A stretch of 56,188 bases of DNA from Opitutales bacterium (GTDB lineage Bacteria > Verrucomicrobiota > Verrucomicrobiia > Opitutales > Seribacteraceae): assembly GCA_029254745.1 (NCBI GenBank), contig JAQWWZ010000071.1, positions 1 to 56,188 on the forward strand, in the 5' to 3' direction. Shown in pieces: positions 30,001-32,373 of the stretch (position 1 is the first letter of the stretch; each line of letters opens with the position of its first letter). The notes beneath the pieces were generated by a model. That model was not told the origin of the DNA and did no database searches. It saw only the letters and a list, made by a program, of their open reading frames with translations. Position numbers and translations under genes: made by a program.

Positions 30001-32373
30001 ACCAAAATCACAGCAAGCCAACTGGGTGACTCCGAATACGAGGCATCTCTTCCGGTTGATAACTATCTCAGTGTTTACAGGGTTCCTCAGGAAATATCCT
30101 TTACCTCTATCAAGAATCATTCGGTGGGAGACTTCCCCTTCCCTCTCATTGCTACTGCTGACTCTGGGCTTCCAGTTAGGTTTTCTTCCTCCAACCCTTC
30201 TGTTGCTAGTGCAGTAGGAAACTATCTTTATGTTCATGGTGCAGGCGAAGTTACCATCTATGCAAGCCAAGCAGGTAATTCAAAATATGACGCGGCGGTT
30301 GACCAGAATCAATCATTCACGGTTAATTATGGAAATCTATTCACTGACTCGGCTCCCGGGTTAAAGCTTTGGTTCGATGCCACTGATGTTAATGCCGACT
30401 CCCAACCAGATGAAGTGAATGACTTTATTGCCCAAAACCGTATCAGCATGTGGGCAGACAAATCTGGGAACAATAATAACCCCATCCAGGGAAACCTGAT
30501 GAGTATGCCACTTTGGACCCCCGAAGCATTAAATGCAAAGCCGACTATAACATTCGACTCAAACCTCAGCTTCCTGCTGCAAAGTCCAGTATCTGATTCC
30601 TCTTTTGTTTTTCTCGTCCATAAACAAAAAACGGTAGGATTGTCATCTATTCTCGGGGGTGACCTAGGTACAACAAGTGCAGATGGTTACGTGACCTTAG
30701 CTCATGCTTCCGGAAATGTTGAGATATTGTCGGAGTCGCCTTCGACTGAATGGAGTGTAAGTACCTTAAGAGTTTTGCCAAATACGCAATCTCTTTGGGT
30801 AAATGGAGCCATCGTCGGCACCGATAGCTACAACCAGGGAGCGGGCCCATTCAATCTGGTTGGAAATAACTTTGTTGGGGAGATTGCCGAAGTCTTGGTA
30901 TTTGAAAAAGAATTAAATAAGGTTACGAGGGAAAAGATTGAAGGCTATCTTGCTCATAAATGGGGATTAGATTCAAAACTTCTTCCGTCTCATCCATATT
31001 ATTCTAGCGCCCCTACATTTGGTGGAAGCCAAGAAATTATTTGGGGCGGACTGGTTGCCTATGAAGATGCAGGCGAAACAAAACTTAAACTTCCAATCAA
31101 AGCCCTTGGAGATTTATCCTTCAAGCTGCAAGCATATGCATCTTCCGGCCTGCCCATAAGTTTTGCCTCCAGTAACACTAGTGTGGTGGCAATCACAGGA
31201 GATATTGCCTCTATTGTGGGGATTGGTGAAGTCACAATCACGGCAATTCAGATGGGTGATTCGCGTTATCACCCTGCTGCACCAAGTGCACAGAGCCTGC
31301 ATGTCATTGCTCCTGTAACAAAGGATGACCAGAGCATATCTTTCTCAGAGATCTCTTTACGGGTAAGGGATGACCCTCCCTTTATGATTGATGCTCTAGC
31401 TACTTCATCGGGGGTTAATCACTCCATCTTCCACTTACCTCTTAATTATGAGGTCAAGTCCGGGCCTGCAACGATTGATTCCAACGGTCTAGTTTCACTC
31501 GATGGTATTTCAGGTACAGTCATAATTACCCTTTCCCAATCTGGTAGCGCTTATGTCAATCCAGCCTTACCGGTCGATGTGGCATTTGAAATTTCCTCGA
31601 AGCAACGACCCAGTGTACAGTTTAAAAGCCTTAGGGAAGACGGCAATCTGACTGATATCCCGACTGGGTACAGACCCTTAGTCATCCAAGGAGTTTCAAC
31701 CGACAATGGAAGCCCCTTTATTGTAACAAGCTCAAATGCCTCCATTGTAAGCATCCATAATGGAAGTCAGATTATTCCACGGGCACCAGGAGTAGTTAGC
31801 TTAAGCTTTGTAATACCTGAATCCGATTCCTATTTAGTTTCCGAAATGGTAACCAAGTCATTAACCATTGTCTCTCCAACAAAAGAGGCTTGGGAGGCAT
31901 TTAGAAAGTCTGATGTCAGATACGATGAAATATTGGAGAGATTTACCCTAAGATATCTGGCTCTTAATCCTTCATTATCTCTATTCGATGGCACAGAAAG
32001 AGCTCGAAAAATCTTTAATGAAAACTACACTGACTCGGACGAAGACGGATACAGTAATTTATTTGAACGCGCTACAGGTTCAGATTCATTAGGACCTGAC
32101 AGGAGACATCATCTGCCTCAACAAATCTTGTTGCCGGACAATAAACAAAGAATTTCTTTCGTTCGCTACAAATCTCCACTTCAGACCACTGGTGAAGCTT
32201 TTGAATATCATGTTGAGCAAAGCACTAACCTGCAAACTTGGGATTCATCAGGACTACAAGAGGAAAGTATTATTGACCTAAGCCAAAACATGGAACGGGT
32301 CATTGTTGTTACGACAGAAGCTATCCAGTCTGGTCAACGGAAATTCTTAAGGCTTAGGATTTCAACACCCTAG
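1..32373 (+). CDS. Giant multidomain LamG/DUF2341/putative-Ig surface protein (5' partial)
   Basis: The frame is open from base 1 to the TAG at 32371-32373, so at least 10,790 residues are encoded; the start lies outside the window. The first residues are the end of a LamG fold ('IDDFRIYN'). By eye I count about fourteen LamG jelly rolls, ten related 'LWLDA(S/A)D ... DKSG ... YLAHKWG' domains (starting near 0.80, 5.73, 10.14, 14.53, 15.42, 15.54, 22.26, 25.56, 26.58 and 30.36 kb), three DUF2341 domains (near 1.46, 11.13 and 12.40 kb), several putative-Ig (He_PIG, 'GLxxDxxTGxISGxP') and Fn3-like units, five glycine-rich modules, two PA14-like units, an F5/8C-like unit (17.5-17.9 kb), an MBG-like unit (28.9-29.1 kb) and Ig-like repeats to 31.9 kb. 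The tail (32.02-32.37 kb) carries 'DSDEDGYSN' and 'VEQSTNLQTW', as in other verrucomicrobial exoproteins. Many domains interrupt one another. Cysteine is rare. The function is not known; an adhesin or a polysaccharide-binding surface protein is inferred. No frameshift is visible. Confidence 0.93.
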   Translation, partial: TECSFAGTLPFPVDQPFRLGPQSGEETISSVGKIDDFRIYNISLSPDEVANLYGNKIGDFNRRTIKFSFSDALELPKVVTIQFLRDGFPVSVGTSFALSDLAEVNASTSNLSFIGPGHYAFEVTPDDNTTTAWLSLSIDGEQVTELSTGDYFENTSASILYDPQPPTIESPETSHWEVGEFGLFQIVSEHSVLLDTSTLPAGLIFDPIIRTISGIPSKEGEYSMVITSSNPAHSPVQQNHTLKIFNSNAFAGSMEITLDPSSWGGVPSDYTGLIAQFDAKLISDVNNSILADWSDASGNGRNLDQVRGKPKVIVSALLDNKKVVQFDGLSQLYSSFDFGSIMAEYSILAIARHTGGQNGAVISSVGTDWVFGLGDNKAAYWRLGGSAEFSANSATNDWAMYAGTYSAGGRVSLEVNGYEAISAVTTVTTNGKPKLFALGGSQANQAYSKSEVAEVLLFNREITDSEKTKLSSYLTTKWIGGALENFKVLVKMSSSLQPDFDRSTFADSAAGGDLRFVDKQNRQLAFEIEEWNHTGEVIAWVQVPDLNKLSAITALWGNENNQTLPSPQIWEDFEGVWHLNDRNDASGNGHATNDENTIAVGSASIIGNGLVSTGAGNLQVSSFTPVQGSDSRSISLWVQSSSLTGNIIGWGDSADWWNVSWNEQGPFVQTGTSAPFRQGNGPVGTSQWNHLLVSYPGSNADMNQTRIYLNGMLVDAPASSTDGSINTAIGTLRIAANQDAATTDSMTGLLDEVRISRLHRGQAWAKFSYENQKVYSTFLNHETTYLSAPVLPASITLSVVKDILMSYQVRSSPPATNYTLFSSDLPGGSGISFNPSTGILSGIPTISSGNYNLIIEASNGAGSSTSTITVSASDTLGVPVISSGSVQFIGGRSVGITGDLVGDGGKASTLTVHYGSSDEGNTTDWEESLELGAYTTGVVPFTLSNLESGKLYYYKLKADNDNTGWSATATFTTLSFDQGILRFHTGSDDSGTGAGVYWDKENGNGEQKIADADVSSSFFLAPDGSSWTTTKSTFTFSHNLLIGSNLSKVILEGVNSLSMVVDGNITIAKDISCGAALPSPHVPGATVSDGHDSFYSEEASKGFRIGKGRLGGYSGGQGPGKGHSLGISGAGGLSGGGGSFAGEGGPGASGPSGQNYGQADLGILLGGSGGGFGNSGEAAAGGGALEMVASGSVTIASDVRVSMNGGTVFVHPTAGANYSGGAGSGGAIRIIGSSISNQGILEVRGGDASGSDSREVGARYLSNAGGAGGGGRIALIADGQIVQGMVFIDGGKSNADGAAGKTGSFFTAPRNFSVREDLSLQEGSLLFDTGGAWRHSSGRQGKGQLETFFTEILGTQYQHTVCTFAFGNLELGTDVAISVIGDNALQINVDGNFTLATNLTLNGETGVQGLYSGQAGPGGWASGRGLRNTELLSNFHPALNGQGPGGGRGYEIGKSTGGGSYGGYGTSGLNGGVAGITYGDVAISDLYGGSGGGHAGSGSGNSGGGGGAIGIVVTESFVIEANASISVNGGHGTSHQDGSGAGGSGGSIRIMAGSISNLGKLEAVGGDALGAGSLAGAGGGGRIALATSGAIDAGDTNASGGRIFTTMSSSYRENDLIGYWTLDDLSNSSIAVNSTGNTQLNGVIHGNPERRVGKKGGAFYFDGDDDKVIIPFSPELAVEEYSISLWFFPERNNEEYTQILGRKGRNYWVEQGGSNHETTPYLRHRFGMGTDSDEGVNDFPLTQWKKWYHVVIANSGSGGYARTYVNGSFVSDEQRFERLITDELIVNDLDDFYIGASPDSQSNNFLGMIDDIRLFQTALGSEDVYHLYKLDPNVEGYQSATSVQENSTNGSTATIVPANIPSLNIPPLTFGSRIEDFSLAAYSNGSDYTLSGLPEGLGNRASFTPMDIPGLFAWYAADRNNSFTYHPLTSYERNDTVALDDLLILSDFEDINGSAVFDRSGNANHATLIDQTRQTSGKLGAALAFDGKNDGLAFSKVKFLDQPEFFTIAFWFKRNFDHAGGDNETNHLVNNLMVAQSSSYDNDNLEIGTEGTEIEIYLDSGVVDEDISLKSVGSNIQNDTWYHLAMTYGDGLRVYLDGASIPSLHKTEYQGPLDSSQDSPLSLGMSRIYSDQWGDFNGSIDDFRVYSKELNATEVLALYGNGNGDTSGDPFHSTDGQLIQAWKDLSGNGRDAHSIYNEAPKATFDDLTNKKMVKLGYGKYLSIPNALSMPLTILMVGHETGLSFPDRELFTQNGWRLSDYNKWSLRNWLNNNPALNGTETSTMQSLVCWSIARYGYELRVNGVQLKTSTTEGWNPNASFDRINGDTSLEIGEFLLFPRTLTFSEKTKAEGYLAHNWALESFLPQNHPYHEQEPIGSPGLILSGTPLKAGNFTVTASSTNLWGTTSEDFTLSVDAIPPRIRTGSPRDVGSQSARLSANLIETGGEDTNVTFLWGTSKNALTNVTVSNAVSARGETFGFVSGLSPNTTYYYQANAENSAGQSSGDALTFIPTYHWELNDTGAVAIDQFDQANGQIIGPSLVSDDVKGSVLEFDGDNDYITFGDLDELDQMSKFTASLWFKRSTLFSGTTGTTTLNFATGQANNQDLSNTFGSNLSSSTSGATVTDGGTPNISVAWTAAADVLEVHGADNTYWNQLDSSSGVNVLQLDLGLGEPDPYITFTVGSGKALFLDSVEIGHGSFQSKADHAWTITITKVGGAEVFSHTTAPLGSGEEELVSFNFTGEAGVSYILKFGDNGSNGHHGAIDNLKFSQIQTESSSAIPTNHDIHNILFAQSSEATNDNLELGSVGNDIQVYIGSGSEELDTSVRIDAGIQDDQWYHLALVYGTDLKLYLDGSRIMTWTQYNGRMESSFSSPFTIGAARPDRVDPWGDFTGKISDFRFFLHQLDDEEIKILAGQSSVQNFTTGSKVVPPIIKLSDATNISDSNATLHYELQSFDGTEPEIIFYWGTFDQMQNPGLWENSQSLGDRGVGTGQLEIGGYPPGTNVYYQVRANGTPYGAWAPVSGVFRTVSLPDILNLPATQQTTTSAVLNGEVVSNGGSIEMIELGTPLVSQGLYGHWRFDEGQGTEAYDSTGQAPTGEIKSGVSWVSGLQGAYKTSLKFDGEEFAYIDLGDFSLQGSLSFSAWVYKENFGNYQRVFSFGNDEDADSIYLNNSWTSNNAQFSIHRENVGKSLAVQDFWNVNAWQHVVATVDLTGVMKLFSDGNLVGTQNGHSPRELSRTSQFLGKSNWPDYKEFKGMMDDFRIYNRAISVTEVLQIFDGDLVEVKNLGGENPSVHIYWGNEDAGNTTDVNASLANAWDYHIDLGVLPSGKFQYSASDLFPNTQFFYRIMAENSAGAEWSAHAETFSTGDFSFQPDSIHDGELLLWLDAADINADYNSSNEPYGGFIDLWSDKSGHTRHASDGNGPSLQAQRWNKLNTLKFDGNTQFLRIQNSGTFDLGQDTTIFVVSQGHNAGNWAPVISNQGESQGWQFRRTDAGYAAFTIRGTSDGWPDRPSGTAFNGDPHVWAMRKSISRKTLWADGYLEFEIAVGGAISAVANDDLVIAAQDYNGIRRFASVEIGEIMIFDSALSNQAVDQVQGLLAHKWGLAEKMPTTHPYFAQAPSFENRPQILLKSPYPLLKDQEVQLTLETNRPALSFYAISLPSGLSLDSTTGIISGTPDSIETVQSVLEATNHAGSLSQLVTFDVKDFSGYPFSLDISFPGYTDEKEIFDLPVFLELNTSIGDFSYEQFASPYGHDLRFLSANGSEELKYEVVHWDPVGTSSFWVLIPELNSTTTIHAIWGNHSETTQPGYCRDGSVWGKYRGVWHMDTGDDQLVRDSRGSFHATPSNFEQLRTKGILGKAINFDGVDDYLDMALESHPPSETSELTISFWSYGKLETLKSATLFESTSSLGRHLNVDYPWEDASFHWDVGTGAFDRIEIEDANYREVWTYWVLQKDAELGIMRIYKNGNLFHSSINNNRPIGGNVTSFKIGSSSTGQRPWKGWVDEFRIGLFIEEENAIKAAYDSQKIGAGMNYISKGSVVGPPIIPSGQLAEGYANDSSQTFSYFIQAFPSADSFSAIGLPAGLDFNETTGEISGVPLQGGAYQVTVTAENNFGFHQENITLRFAAVEGFTHSIRFDFTGYTGVETLKDFPVFLKFNSSIPKFGLQSFASNELNDLRFYDHRGRELNYEIELVQPSINQFAVWVQVPEMNATNTISAYWGNTDLAATTPSYTVDGSTWSNDYRGVWHFRPMNETITLTDSTYYRNHASDTSGLTHQESILSAGRSYSGGPDQFIKIPGSSSLDSLDRGSYTFTSWINMENLPDDKDLDSFLGIGYEANHNDIYFNDIEKLKALPRSGSRIFQAGPRQGLHLDNDADFRNMNIGINRNNNYMSLFLAYFKPPVDGFYNFRCDKPDDKFALWIDLDRDGVFERDGAEGDEQILVRTGYSPATFYSDMISLLEGVDYQIAIAHGEGVGGSRLKPLLLTPDEEWRIIDPSDPSQQGYYSVTFDGTLSADLSSFSLYKHGALERFDFRNGSLAVTHRLDGGVINATSSTAPDVDIWTHVVALVDTNAQRIKIYKNGQEAINSPFVHASPPLLNGQDWFFGMGDLGYKIDETTLSASARSADWIKASYDNQKESPSFPASSDGVLGKHSFTSASEFTINAERGFFNKVEVTGLPNALIASGLPPGLILDPDPIDGNLSGYPSQSGIYDATLFAFYADGSQAVQDYKFTVLAGKPEVTLSSPQTVTTNSLHVDYEVTATGGDNPQLYVVADTTDHGTDFYKWKFRLDLGEVGLGVGSATLAGLNADSVYYVRLYAANSVGDDWTGKTSEVRLQPKLNHLPLALSIWLDSTDILADETPLIEGAPLSIWRDKSNFNRDMDIVAGDPTIKFEGPQGQPVADFDGDDQLSTNFSFSSDYTLRNMGYTAFGVSRYTGGKNGRVITSVGNNWLMGHWNNRISSYYLRGWLNWGYGADTNFHLWEISHEGRNNASDPSGIVWTDGIKLAENKNSTWYAFYPSKISFGASGSLAESSKCQVAEFLLIRGGIEENERLLIEGYLAHKWSISLPPEHPWAFEQPTFGEIVSADSTPVGITSQTLTPIIVNRDPANQTDTSASLTGKVISAGLGLVEDAPFSPSSYSGLRLWLDASDADGDGFHGSEAHDAASSANSVPWSPSYIESYLWLDANDSSTLSNLGWSVQNMTGDTDSFISAASTYTSAINVNGGDVTINGVTFTGQTSAGASGWEVMEGFSSPHNSHSQANVGGALKTLLNSGFIYGGNIQKIKLTGLTDGETYTFSLYSSAWGNSSRTCVLSCSDTTGTVTVDQDGFYDAGYNGLLVECTYIADGTDVIFTIDPNTSSSWHLYAFSNRIESNLDAVTKWDDKSGKGKAAFQQLSISRPSSLGSLSSLPAVRFDGVDDFLDLPLSASLSDAYSGFFVTEVNSHTNTLWAEESSSDWVKNHILLTSANEFEVDQWGPSSGSAISPSLSGTVLVGVVQHSEQSRQIFYNGVAGAVSAEQYGNEYPTQVRIGARLNGNSYSSNQLGELILFSYAMDDDERQKLEGYLANKWMINSSLPTNHPHFSHFNETYDLGTPIALLADKSGQGNDALQDSNVSQPGYISNSMNGNSVLRFDGSDDFLEFEEINTIRTLFMVIKRNAGNQGFLLGHESNYAFHPGNNSVWSATWTDTYLLNGLLHVNGNSFDGLSQNYAYGSPALLSIKTTGVLPATSFSKDRSNDVYWNGDLAELIIYQEALPVSTMRMVEGYLAHKWGITDSLVETHPFKSFAPARNKSAALTKIYWGGVDGENDPNLWENVIDIGEVNAGLRKLSSGISLIATPPPNESAGTYPASKLLDGQLPLDGWRSTWTAWLKSNPQLLFNLGKKREMNKIRIYFQPYERAGELEEVKVYIADEEMNFELLDSFPGGPGLLQQGKYVDFDMSGISTQAIRLEPTYNGWGHMWGEVEFWVHDTGEFEAPIYGLAPGQTYYYRSYGSNSGGNAWAPYTKSFKAEDRAYYDSGKLVIHTDLGTWKHSNGDVRNAEIFDRSFTDQFGNSVLYKVSRFEFDQIELLGDLEIEVKGESALEIITSSGDIILGVDIDLSGKAPDGERSGKASPGGFPGGAVASRGIGPGGGIGGVIPGGAGYGGAGARATSTTGQPYGDGSISHLLGGSGGGGYTVDYAGGGGGGALKIQSYGTLKLSSSIRSLGGSGTGGSAGGSGGAIHLKAKNLELTNTSQINVSGGLNGGAGGRIYLEGSSSLQNDGSDNLLATGGEGAISGTTGSIRYLRPSNLSSLSFQTGTLTIDTDSATISHSSGNVAYGEIVDKFFKDQNGAYWPYSVCSFKFSNIELGGNLVVNLAGKNALELEATFGSIIIGSNLEANGGDSNQVMGGVGKLGGFSGVNSGELAGNGPGAPTYTATTGHGASYGGHGSGEASMYGERELLSLVGGSAGGSSSNYGSGAGGGVISLKASTEILIQENTFITTNGGGASDTSAAGTGGAIRLEATRIFNHGLLQARAGNGAQTSGNDQTRGSSGGRIALIANGQVKAGKTDVGGEWLSNEGTLFVGGAYLDSTLEVENASLTIDTTTGYFSVEGGSHGYGVITPANYTDNLGQNWAYEVCTLTFSQISITGESQVSLRGNKPLILKTVAGGDIRIEADLILDGGDASKVNGYGGRPVLNPWRGRSAEKLNGFGPGGPVPAGNAGVSASYNYGDDSISQLLPGSSGASGLHFQGSGAGGGAISLEADGDIWIGDGVVISAQGGDGRTNANAYDQGGGGSGGAIRLQARNIYNGGLLRVDGGNRGAGGGRVLIAAKSDIERGTLSIGSGSFKEVTPPVLAMPGTINILYKQAVYVDKKSRVRTRPQNLRLYFPFDEAQGLTTKDMASDATGKLVGGSSWSDGIIGSALKFNGDDGYLSTEVAASQIGVDGKKPRTISFWVKASTSSSSEPGFYGYGNYLSSGGTNQYWGIKNIQSLSYTMLQSEHWDWTESFTHGSSLLGPSWVHFAHIYDGSNVILYRDGTLIGSKILDTIGTGNQVYLQIGRWQNNESAYYNGLIDDFRIYDDALTETEVQTIGIGQDTYEESQQVQFSILATGDPSGFSTSGLPRGLTLDVKTGRITGIPQEIGAFDLNITAFNQAGLTSQSIQLVVNKTPPILSSSLPKNISSTTARFAGKVVSDGGTPVQLSLFWGENDGGTNPTIDSTDPTKWDSRIDLDTSFSSGGFNHLVQGLEKNATYFYRWRGGNEVNPEVWSTPTREGITHWWKFDEEGGSRLTNEVSTTLATAVGLSAADRIFGYDGKALQLKGDGGHIVIKSFKGIVGASPRTISMWLKTNDSNASLISWGAAADGEKWEVSLENGKLKLDIGGGIMLGGTSLNNDQWNHIAVSLPVGSPLLADCTLYANGVNDTISSSQFDLNPLQISPDIWLDSTDTDYMDKGISNTLGSPALGEVFNYWGNRVPGSNYNAVTLSGSPIIEMGLNTSFAGVNTTSDLLGIANTSDDFDQLNAMSITFVVDWLSTATGEKLIWKGGSGYGWYENKATFWIGKHNTNANQGTGVWYSPTPNARQFKIQGSMDSDARSETKIISVIYNGATGNNQLFSNGYLIRSTNGLWPSLPSSAEDLKIGGSNRFGDIVIFRRALSSIEREYIEGYLGHKFGLNQKLHPSNPYRDVLDYIVKTGNELDVTIGTNTDGNHLDGVIDEVRIYDRGLPAIDIRSLALGGTIEFTSSAIPSPPTVEVISIQADANATVQIKAELTGKDETLPSVAIYYGRNDGGFDPNQWEHNLTLFGGNPINLGEFNATVSGLTPGEKYFFRVFAESIDGSDWSSGAPEVDQDLLAFWRMDESNGSVVYDSIFPFYHAQLEGLNTILYRPESIRGNSVELDGWSQSINLDSQNEGFLNHSFEGRTVTAWIKPKSNFYAGPTVTGHEDLVAYFSLDQGSGSTVVDLTTNKLDSTLQGGSTWASGRFAEAITLDGVNDNVAIKSDEPLNKLHRTSYSLSLWINPSDPAPGLYNSGQLRLSGYKVAMSDSYFTNISSAFTLPSSGNSILTTGPGLRGLDFQSDADFSNAGTGVGANHYLVIFSGSFQAKVAGNYNWEILGNDNRGTLWIDRDQNGEFELLGSQGEEKVLDTTTNAASTIVNLMPGYYKIALIHGEKTGTSTQQLKFSSPSNAAGPTVLTTVQPSNSDQSDLFVTENTYAILKRDSLGLSIDGEYFPSYQHSNYTESIQVKSNQSVSSSTWSHLGVVVDYNASSIKLYLNGVSVGEESLPSGEALHFLSTNKWLLGGTNPVDDDYFNGRIDDVRFYQKALSEDEINSIANDDLTTAVTAGYANQVIYDEGTSDSGLTISVGGGIIEAIVSEGGETALVKSESKISSEDWNHVGVSYGESPKSFSLYINGTLEDGPALLKSSATISGTMDKPYIGKREGTAFVSGQYGYYKGAIDELRVYDRGLGAGEVGHIYNGDFANEGFLDFIAIDRPTIKTQSPSGVLPFQATMQAEVLSIGGDIYEFEETIDLTFKADTFPGLQAWYSAENTGSPLDNGDEISSWIDLSGNSRDMGYASGNPRYFESALKGKPLISFDGDDLIWTTHNFNHLVDTGYTMVSVSRYTGAKNNRVISSRTGNFLFGYHGALTGRWYANGWVSSTGPLDSDWHLHLGVIDKKDNPQASFWRDGQNLVTNSRGSGNTSFGPGQLQFGGYLTNREMSACEIAEVMIFDKMLNQSERLQLEGYIAHKWNLAGSILPKSHPHYEQSPFGGITKVKEIKTIGGDRPVVKIFWGDDFIEENSTLVDPDDNASWDFVYEVNSSNPVGLGVFEGMATPLTLNSTYYYRAYAHNLGGESWAPTIESFKAIDTRFTEDTMDGLVLWLDAADVDGDKLPDSILDGASLPLWVDKSRSGKNALQTVALQTPTYAKKAFGSLPGVRFQTGNSYNSGSLSLTYGNVHVFMVAQGTGVGLGATDGLAGWTLDAKPGNRLGIYKSENNTLQNITLGFDPMTGFGQLVGEIAEIMVFDRNLQPGDKEKIEGYLAHKWGIIDDLAQTGFKVRNGLMLYYPFNETDGSIVQDYSISLRDATVIDAVLDTSGKFGSGILFSPDMAQTKILLPEGNHLTWNNKNWTISTWFSAPLPIVGADDFHALFNEYFEPYVAFNFDQKSLTLFDGSSFSDTSYVFSNSPGWHHLVIKSSPSGMQFYMNGSIVDSLNKGVVLNIEAIGNLFAGNGLFAEKIDDFRVYSDGLSITEITDLYGNGDGDFGVHPYEDFPPEFDNIPEVIVPKNPVVYWTFNELNGTDVRDDSGLENHGYVENNTSTPDLFFHSEPGRNGAAIRFDGSETIILEQDVSSFNVSGPFSFCIWLNSEDLNAQIISSGRFAISVSDGFLWGQVQVGGIIKRTESIPLPAEEWFHLILIWDGNKLRLYKNNEEATAPINTSGNLTGSGTLYLGGRPGINDTYEGMMDDLRIFDQALTAGQRQEVYNFADPALIAYFGEEFSYNIESLKGPTDFNATGLPGGLEIDTSSGFIFGEANVTGIFPVEITVANFSGSDSKTVDLQVNKGRQSILQSEEVISLTYGDSPVDLNISSTSGLPVEFSITEGNETIDLNGSRITVKQTGFASVRVSQPGNANWLPAESVLLNYQVMAKEVLITTDDQFRKTYEANPLFTFYSQGLSGSDLIQDYNVTISSPVESGSVSSPTPPGSYPIIASGAASENYNFVYQSGTLVVSDKSQQDIVFDQDLSLVPAITPFIDLDGYSLDMEGNLTFLPLSFTVEDASIARILETQKSSMTAYWKFDEDLYNGAKDETNAYNGSLLNLVTTGVDKVWVPGRFKNSIQMGEPSNGRVNFGSVELDHNFSISFWLKPGNKMGPASTLLSKNNINSMRVFKLEKGDGNASLRLSLYLDGENEELVLSSTDDLLADNIWSLITITYNDLNGSVQLFKDGQLNQQVDGKFFTGTSISSRFSSMMLGGETNTFTGLLDDLRVYKVTLDDTDVDSIYGSGFGDFTKIEIIGAGQTKITASQLGDSEYEASLPVDNYLSVYRVPQEISFTSIKNHSVGDFPFPLIATADSGLPVRFSSSNPSVASAVGNYLYVHGAGEVTIYASQAGNSKYDAAVDQNQSFTVNYGNLFTDSAPGLKLWFDATDVNADSQPDEVNDFIAQNRISMWADKSGNNNNPIQGNLMSMPLWTPEALNAKPTITFDSNLSFLLQSPVSDSSFVFLVHKQKTVGLSSILGGDLGTTSADGYVTLAHASGNVEILSESPSTEWSVSTLRVLPNTQSLWVNGAIVGTDSYNQGAGPFNLVGNNFVGEIAEVLVFEKELNKVTREKIEGYLAHKWGLDSKLLPSHPYYSSAPTFGGSQEIIWGGLVAYEDAGETKLKLPIKALGDLSFKLQAYASSGLPISFASSNTSVVAITGDIASIVGIGEVTITAIQMGDSRYHPAAPSAQSLHVIAPVTKDDQSISFSEISLRVRDDPPFMIDALATSSGVNHSIFHLPLNYEVKSGPATIDSNGLVSLDGISGTVIITLSQSGSAYVNPALPVDVAFEISSKQRPSVQFKSLREDGNLTDIPTGYRPLVIQGVSTDNGSPFIVTSSNASIVSIHNGSQIIPRAPGVVSLSFVIPESDSYLVSEMVTKSLTIVSPTKEAWEAFRKSDVRYDEILERFTLRYLALNPSLSLFDGTERARKIFNENYTDSDEDGYSNLFERATGSDSLGPDRRHHLPQQILLPDNKQRISFVRYKSPLQTTGEAFEYHVEQSTNLQTWDSSGLQEESIIDLSQNMERVIVVTTEAIQSGQRKFLRLRISTP
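2931..4830 (+). repeat. Two tandem glycine-rich modules of the giant protein
   Basis: Two consecutive units, at about 2.93-3.95 and 3.95-4.83 kb, share one plan. Each has a short beta-rich lead ('GxLxFxTG', then 'TxxFxxxNLxxGxxxxVxxxGxxxLxxxVxGxxTIxxDI'), then a Gly/Ser-rich stretch with 'GGSGGG', 'GGGALE' or 'GGGAIG', and 'GGSIRI' or 'GGAIRI', and an ending of the type 'GGGGRIAL'. The periodicity suggests a beta-helix or polyglycine-II stalk, which is an inference. Three more copies lie at 18.0-20.5 kb. Confidence 0.75.
5560..7235 (+). other. Nested domains: putative-Ig interrupted by an LWLDA domain that is itself interrupted by LamG
   Basis: A putative-Ig unit begins and reaches 'YTLSGLPEGL' (5659-5688), then stops. 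Its second half, 'LILSGTPLKAGNFTVTASS', appears only at about 7135-7195. Between them lies an LWLDA-type domain ('GLFAWYAADRN', 5725-5757, to 'GYLAHNWALE', about 7048-7077). That domain is cut by a complete LamG jelly roll at about 5821-6495, ending 'LALYGNGNGD', after which the LWLDA domain resumes at 'AWKDLSGNGRDA'. Boundaries were read by eye and may be off by about ten residues. Confidence 0.65.
7530..8760 (+). other. LamG domain interrupted by a separate beta-rich module
   Basis: A LamG unit starts 'YHWELND' at about 7530 and reaches 'FTASLWFKRSTLFSG' (7711-7755). A module of about 182 residues (7765-8310), starting 'TTTLNFATG' and ending 'AIDNLKFSQIQ', follows, and LamG then resumes at 'HDIHNILFAQSS'. 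The uninterrupted paralogue at 5.82-6.49 kb runs directly from 'FTIAFWFKRN' to 'VNNLMVAQSSSYDNDNLEIG', which defines the insertion point well. The inserted module resembles beta-sandwich modules of secreted bacterial proteins; I cannot name its family. Confidence 0.7.
15301..18020 (+). other. Four-level nested domain block inside one Fn3-like unit
   Basis: An Fn3-like unit begins ('PANQTDTSASLTGKVIS', 15316-15366) and resumes only at 'ALTKIYWGGVDG' (about 17377). In between is an LWLDA domain ('LRLWLDASDADGDG', 15421), interrupted until 'LLADKSGQGNDA' (about 16789). Inside that is a second LWLDA domain ('YLWLDANDSSTLSN', 15538), interrupted until 'AVTKWDDKSGKGKAA' (about 16126). Inside that is a module of roughly 177 residues (15577-16107) with 'INVNGGDVTINGVTFTG'. 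The Fn3 unit is cut again by an F5/8C-like domain (about 17485-17910) before its last strands, 'YGLAPGQTYYYRSYG'. Each half-domain was matched to intact copies elsewhere in the same protein. Confidence 0.7.
17396..17404 (+). repeat. Homopolymeric G9 tract in coding sequence
   Basis: Nine consecutive G residues encode part of 'YWGGVDG' in the Fn3-like unit of the giant protein. Shorter G7 tracts occur at 3988-3994, 19138-19144 and 19344-19350. A tract of this length can slip during replication, and a one-base change would truncate the protein here. Confidence 0.9.
18037..20500 (+). repeat. Three tandem glycine-rich modules of the giant protein
   Basis: Three units, at about 18.04-18.87, 18.87-19.72 and 19.72-20.50 kb, repeat the plan seen at 2.9-4.8 kb. 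The lead strand is 'GxLxIxTxxxxxxHSxGxxxxxEI', followed by 'YxVxxFxFxxIxLxGxLxVxxxGxxALEL', then Gly-rich turns such as 'LLGGSGGGG', 'GSGGAIHL', 'GGAIRL' and a closing 'GGRI'. Lead regions diverge more than the glycine motifs, which suggests old duplications, although I have not computed identities. Confidence 0.75.
18538..18555 (+). repeat. In-frame (GGT)6 microsatellite
   Basis: Six consecutive GGT triplets encode a polyglycine run within a glycine-rich module. Slippage by whole units would alter the number of glycines without changing the frame. Confidence 0.9.
23490..25385 (+). other. Three-level nest: LamG containing LamG containing a PA14-like unit
   Basis: The outer LamG ('LLAFWRMDESNGS', 23497) is cut just after 'TVTAWIKPKSNFYAG' (about 23755). 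A full second LamG starts at 'EDLVAYFSLDQGSGS' (23773) and is itself cut after 'SYSLSLWINPSDPAPG' (about 24021). A PA14-like unit of roughly 170 residues follows (about 24025-24540) with 'GLRGLDFQSDADFSN', 'GTLWIDRDQNGEFE' and 'YKIALIHGE'. The middle LamG resumes at 'SDLFVTENTYAIL' and finishes at 'DDVRFYQKALSEDEIN'. The outer LamG then resumes near 24961 and closes with 'IDELRVYDRGLG'. Confidence 0.7.
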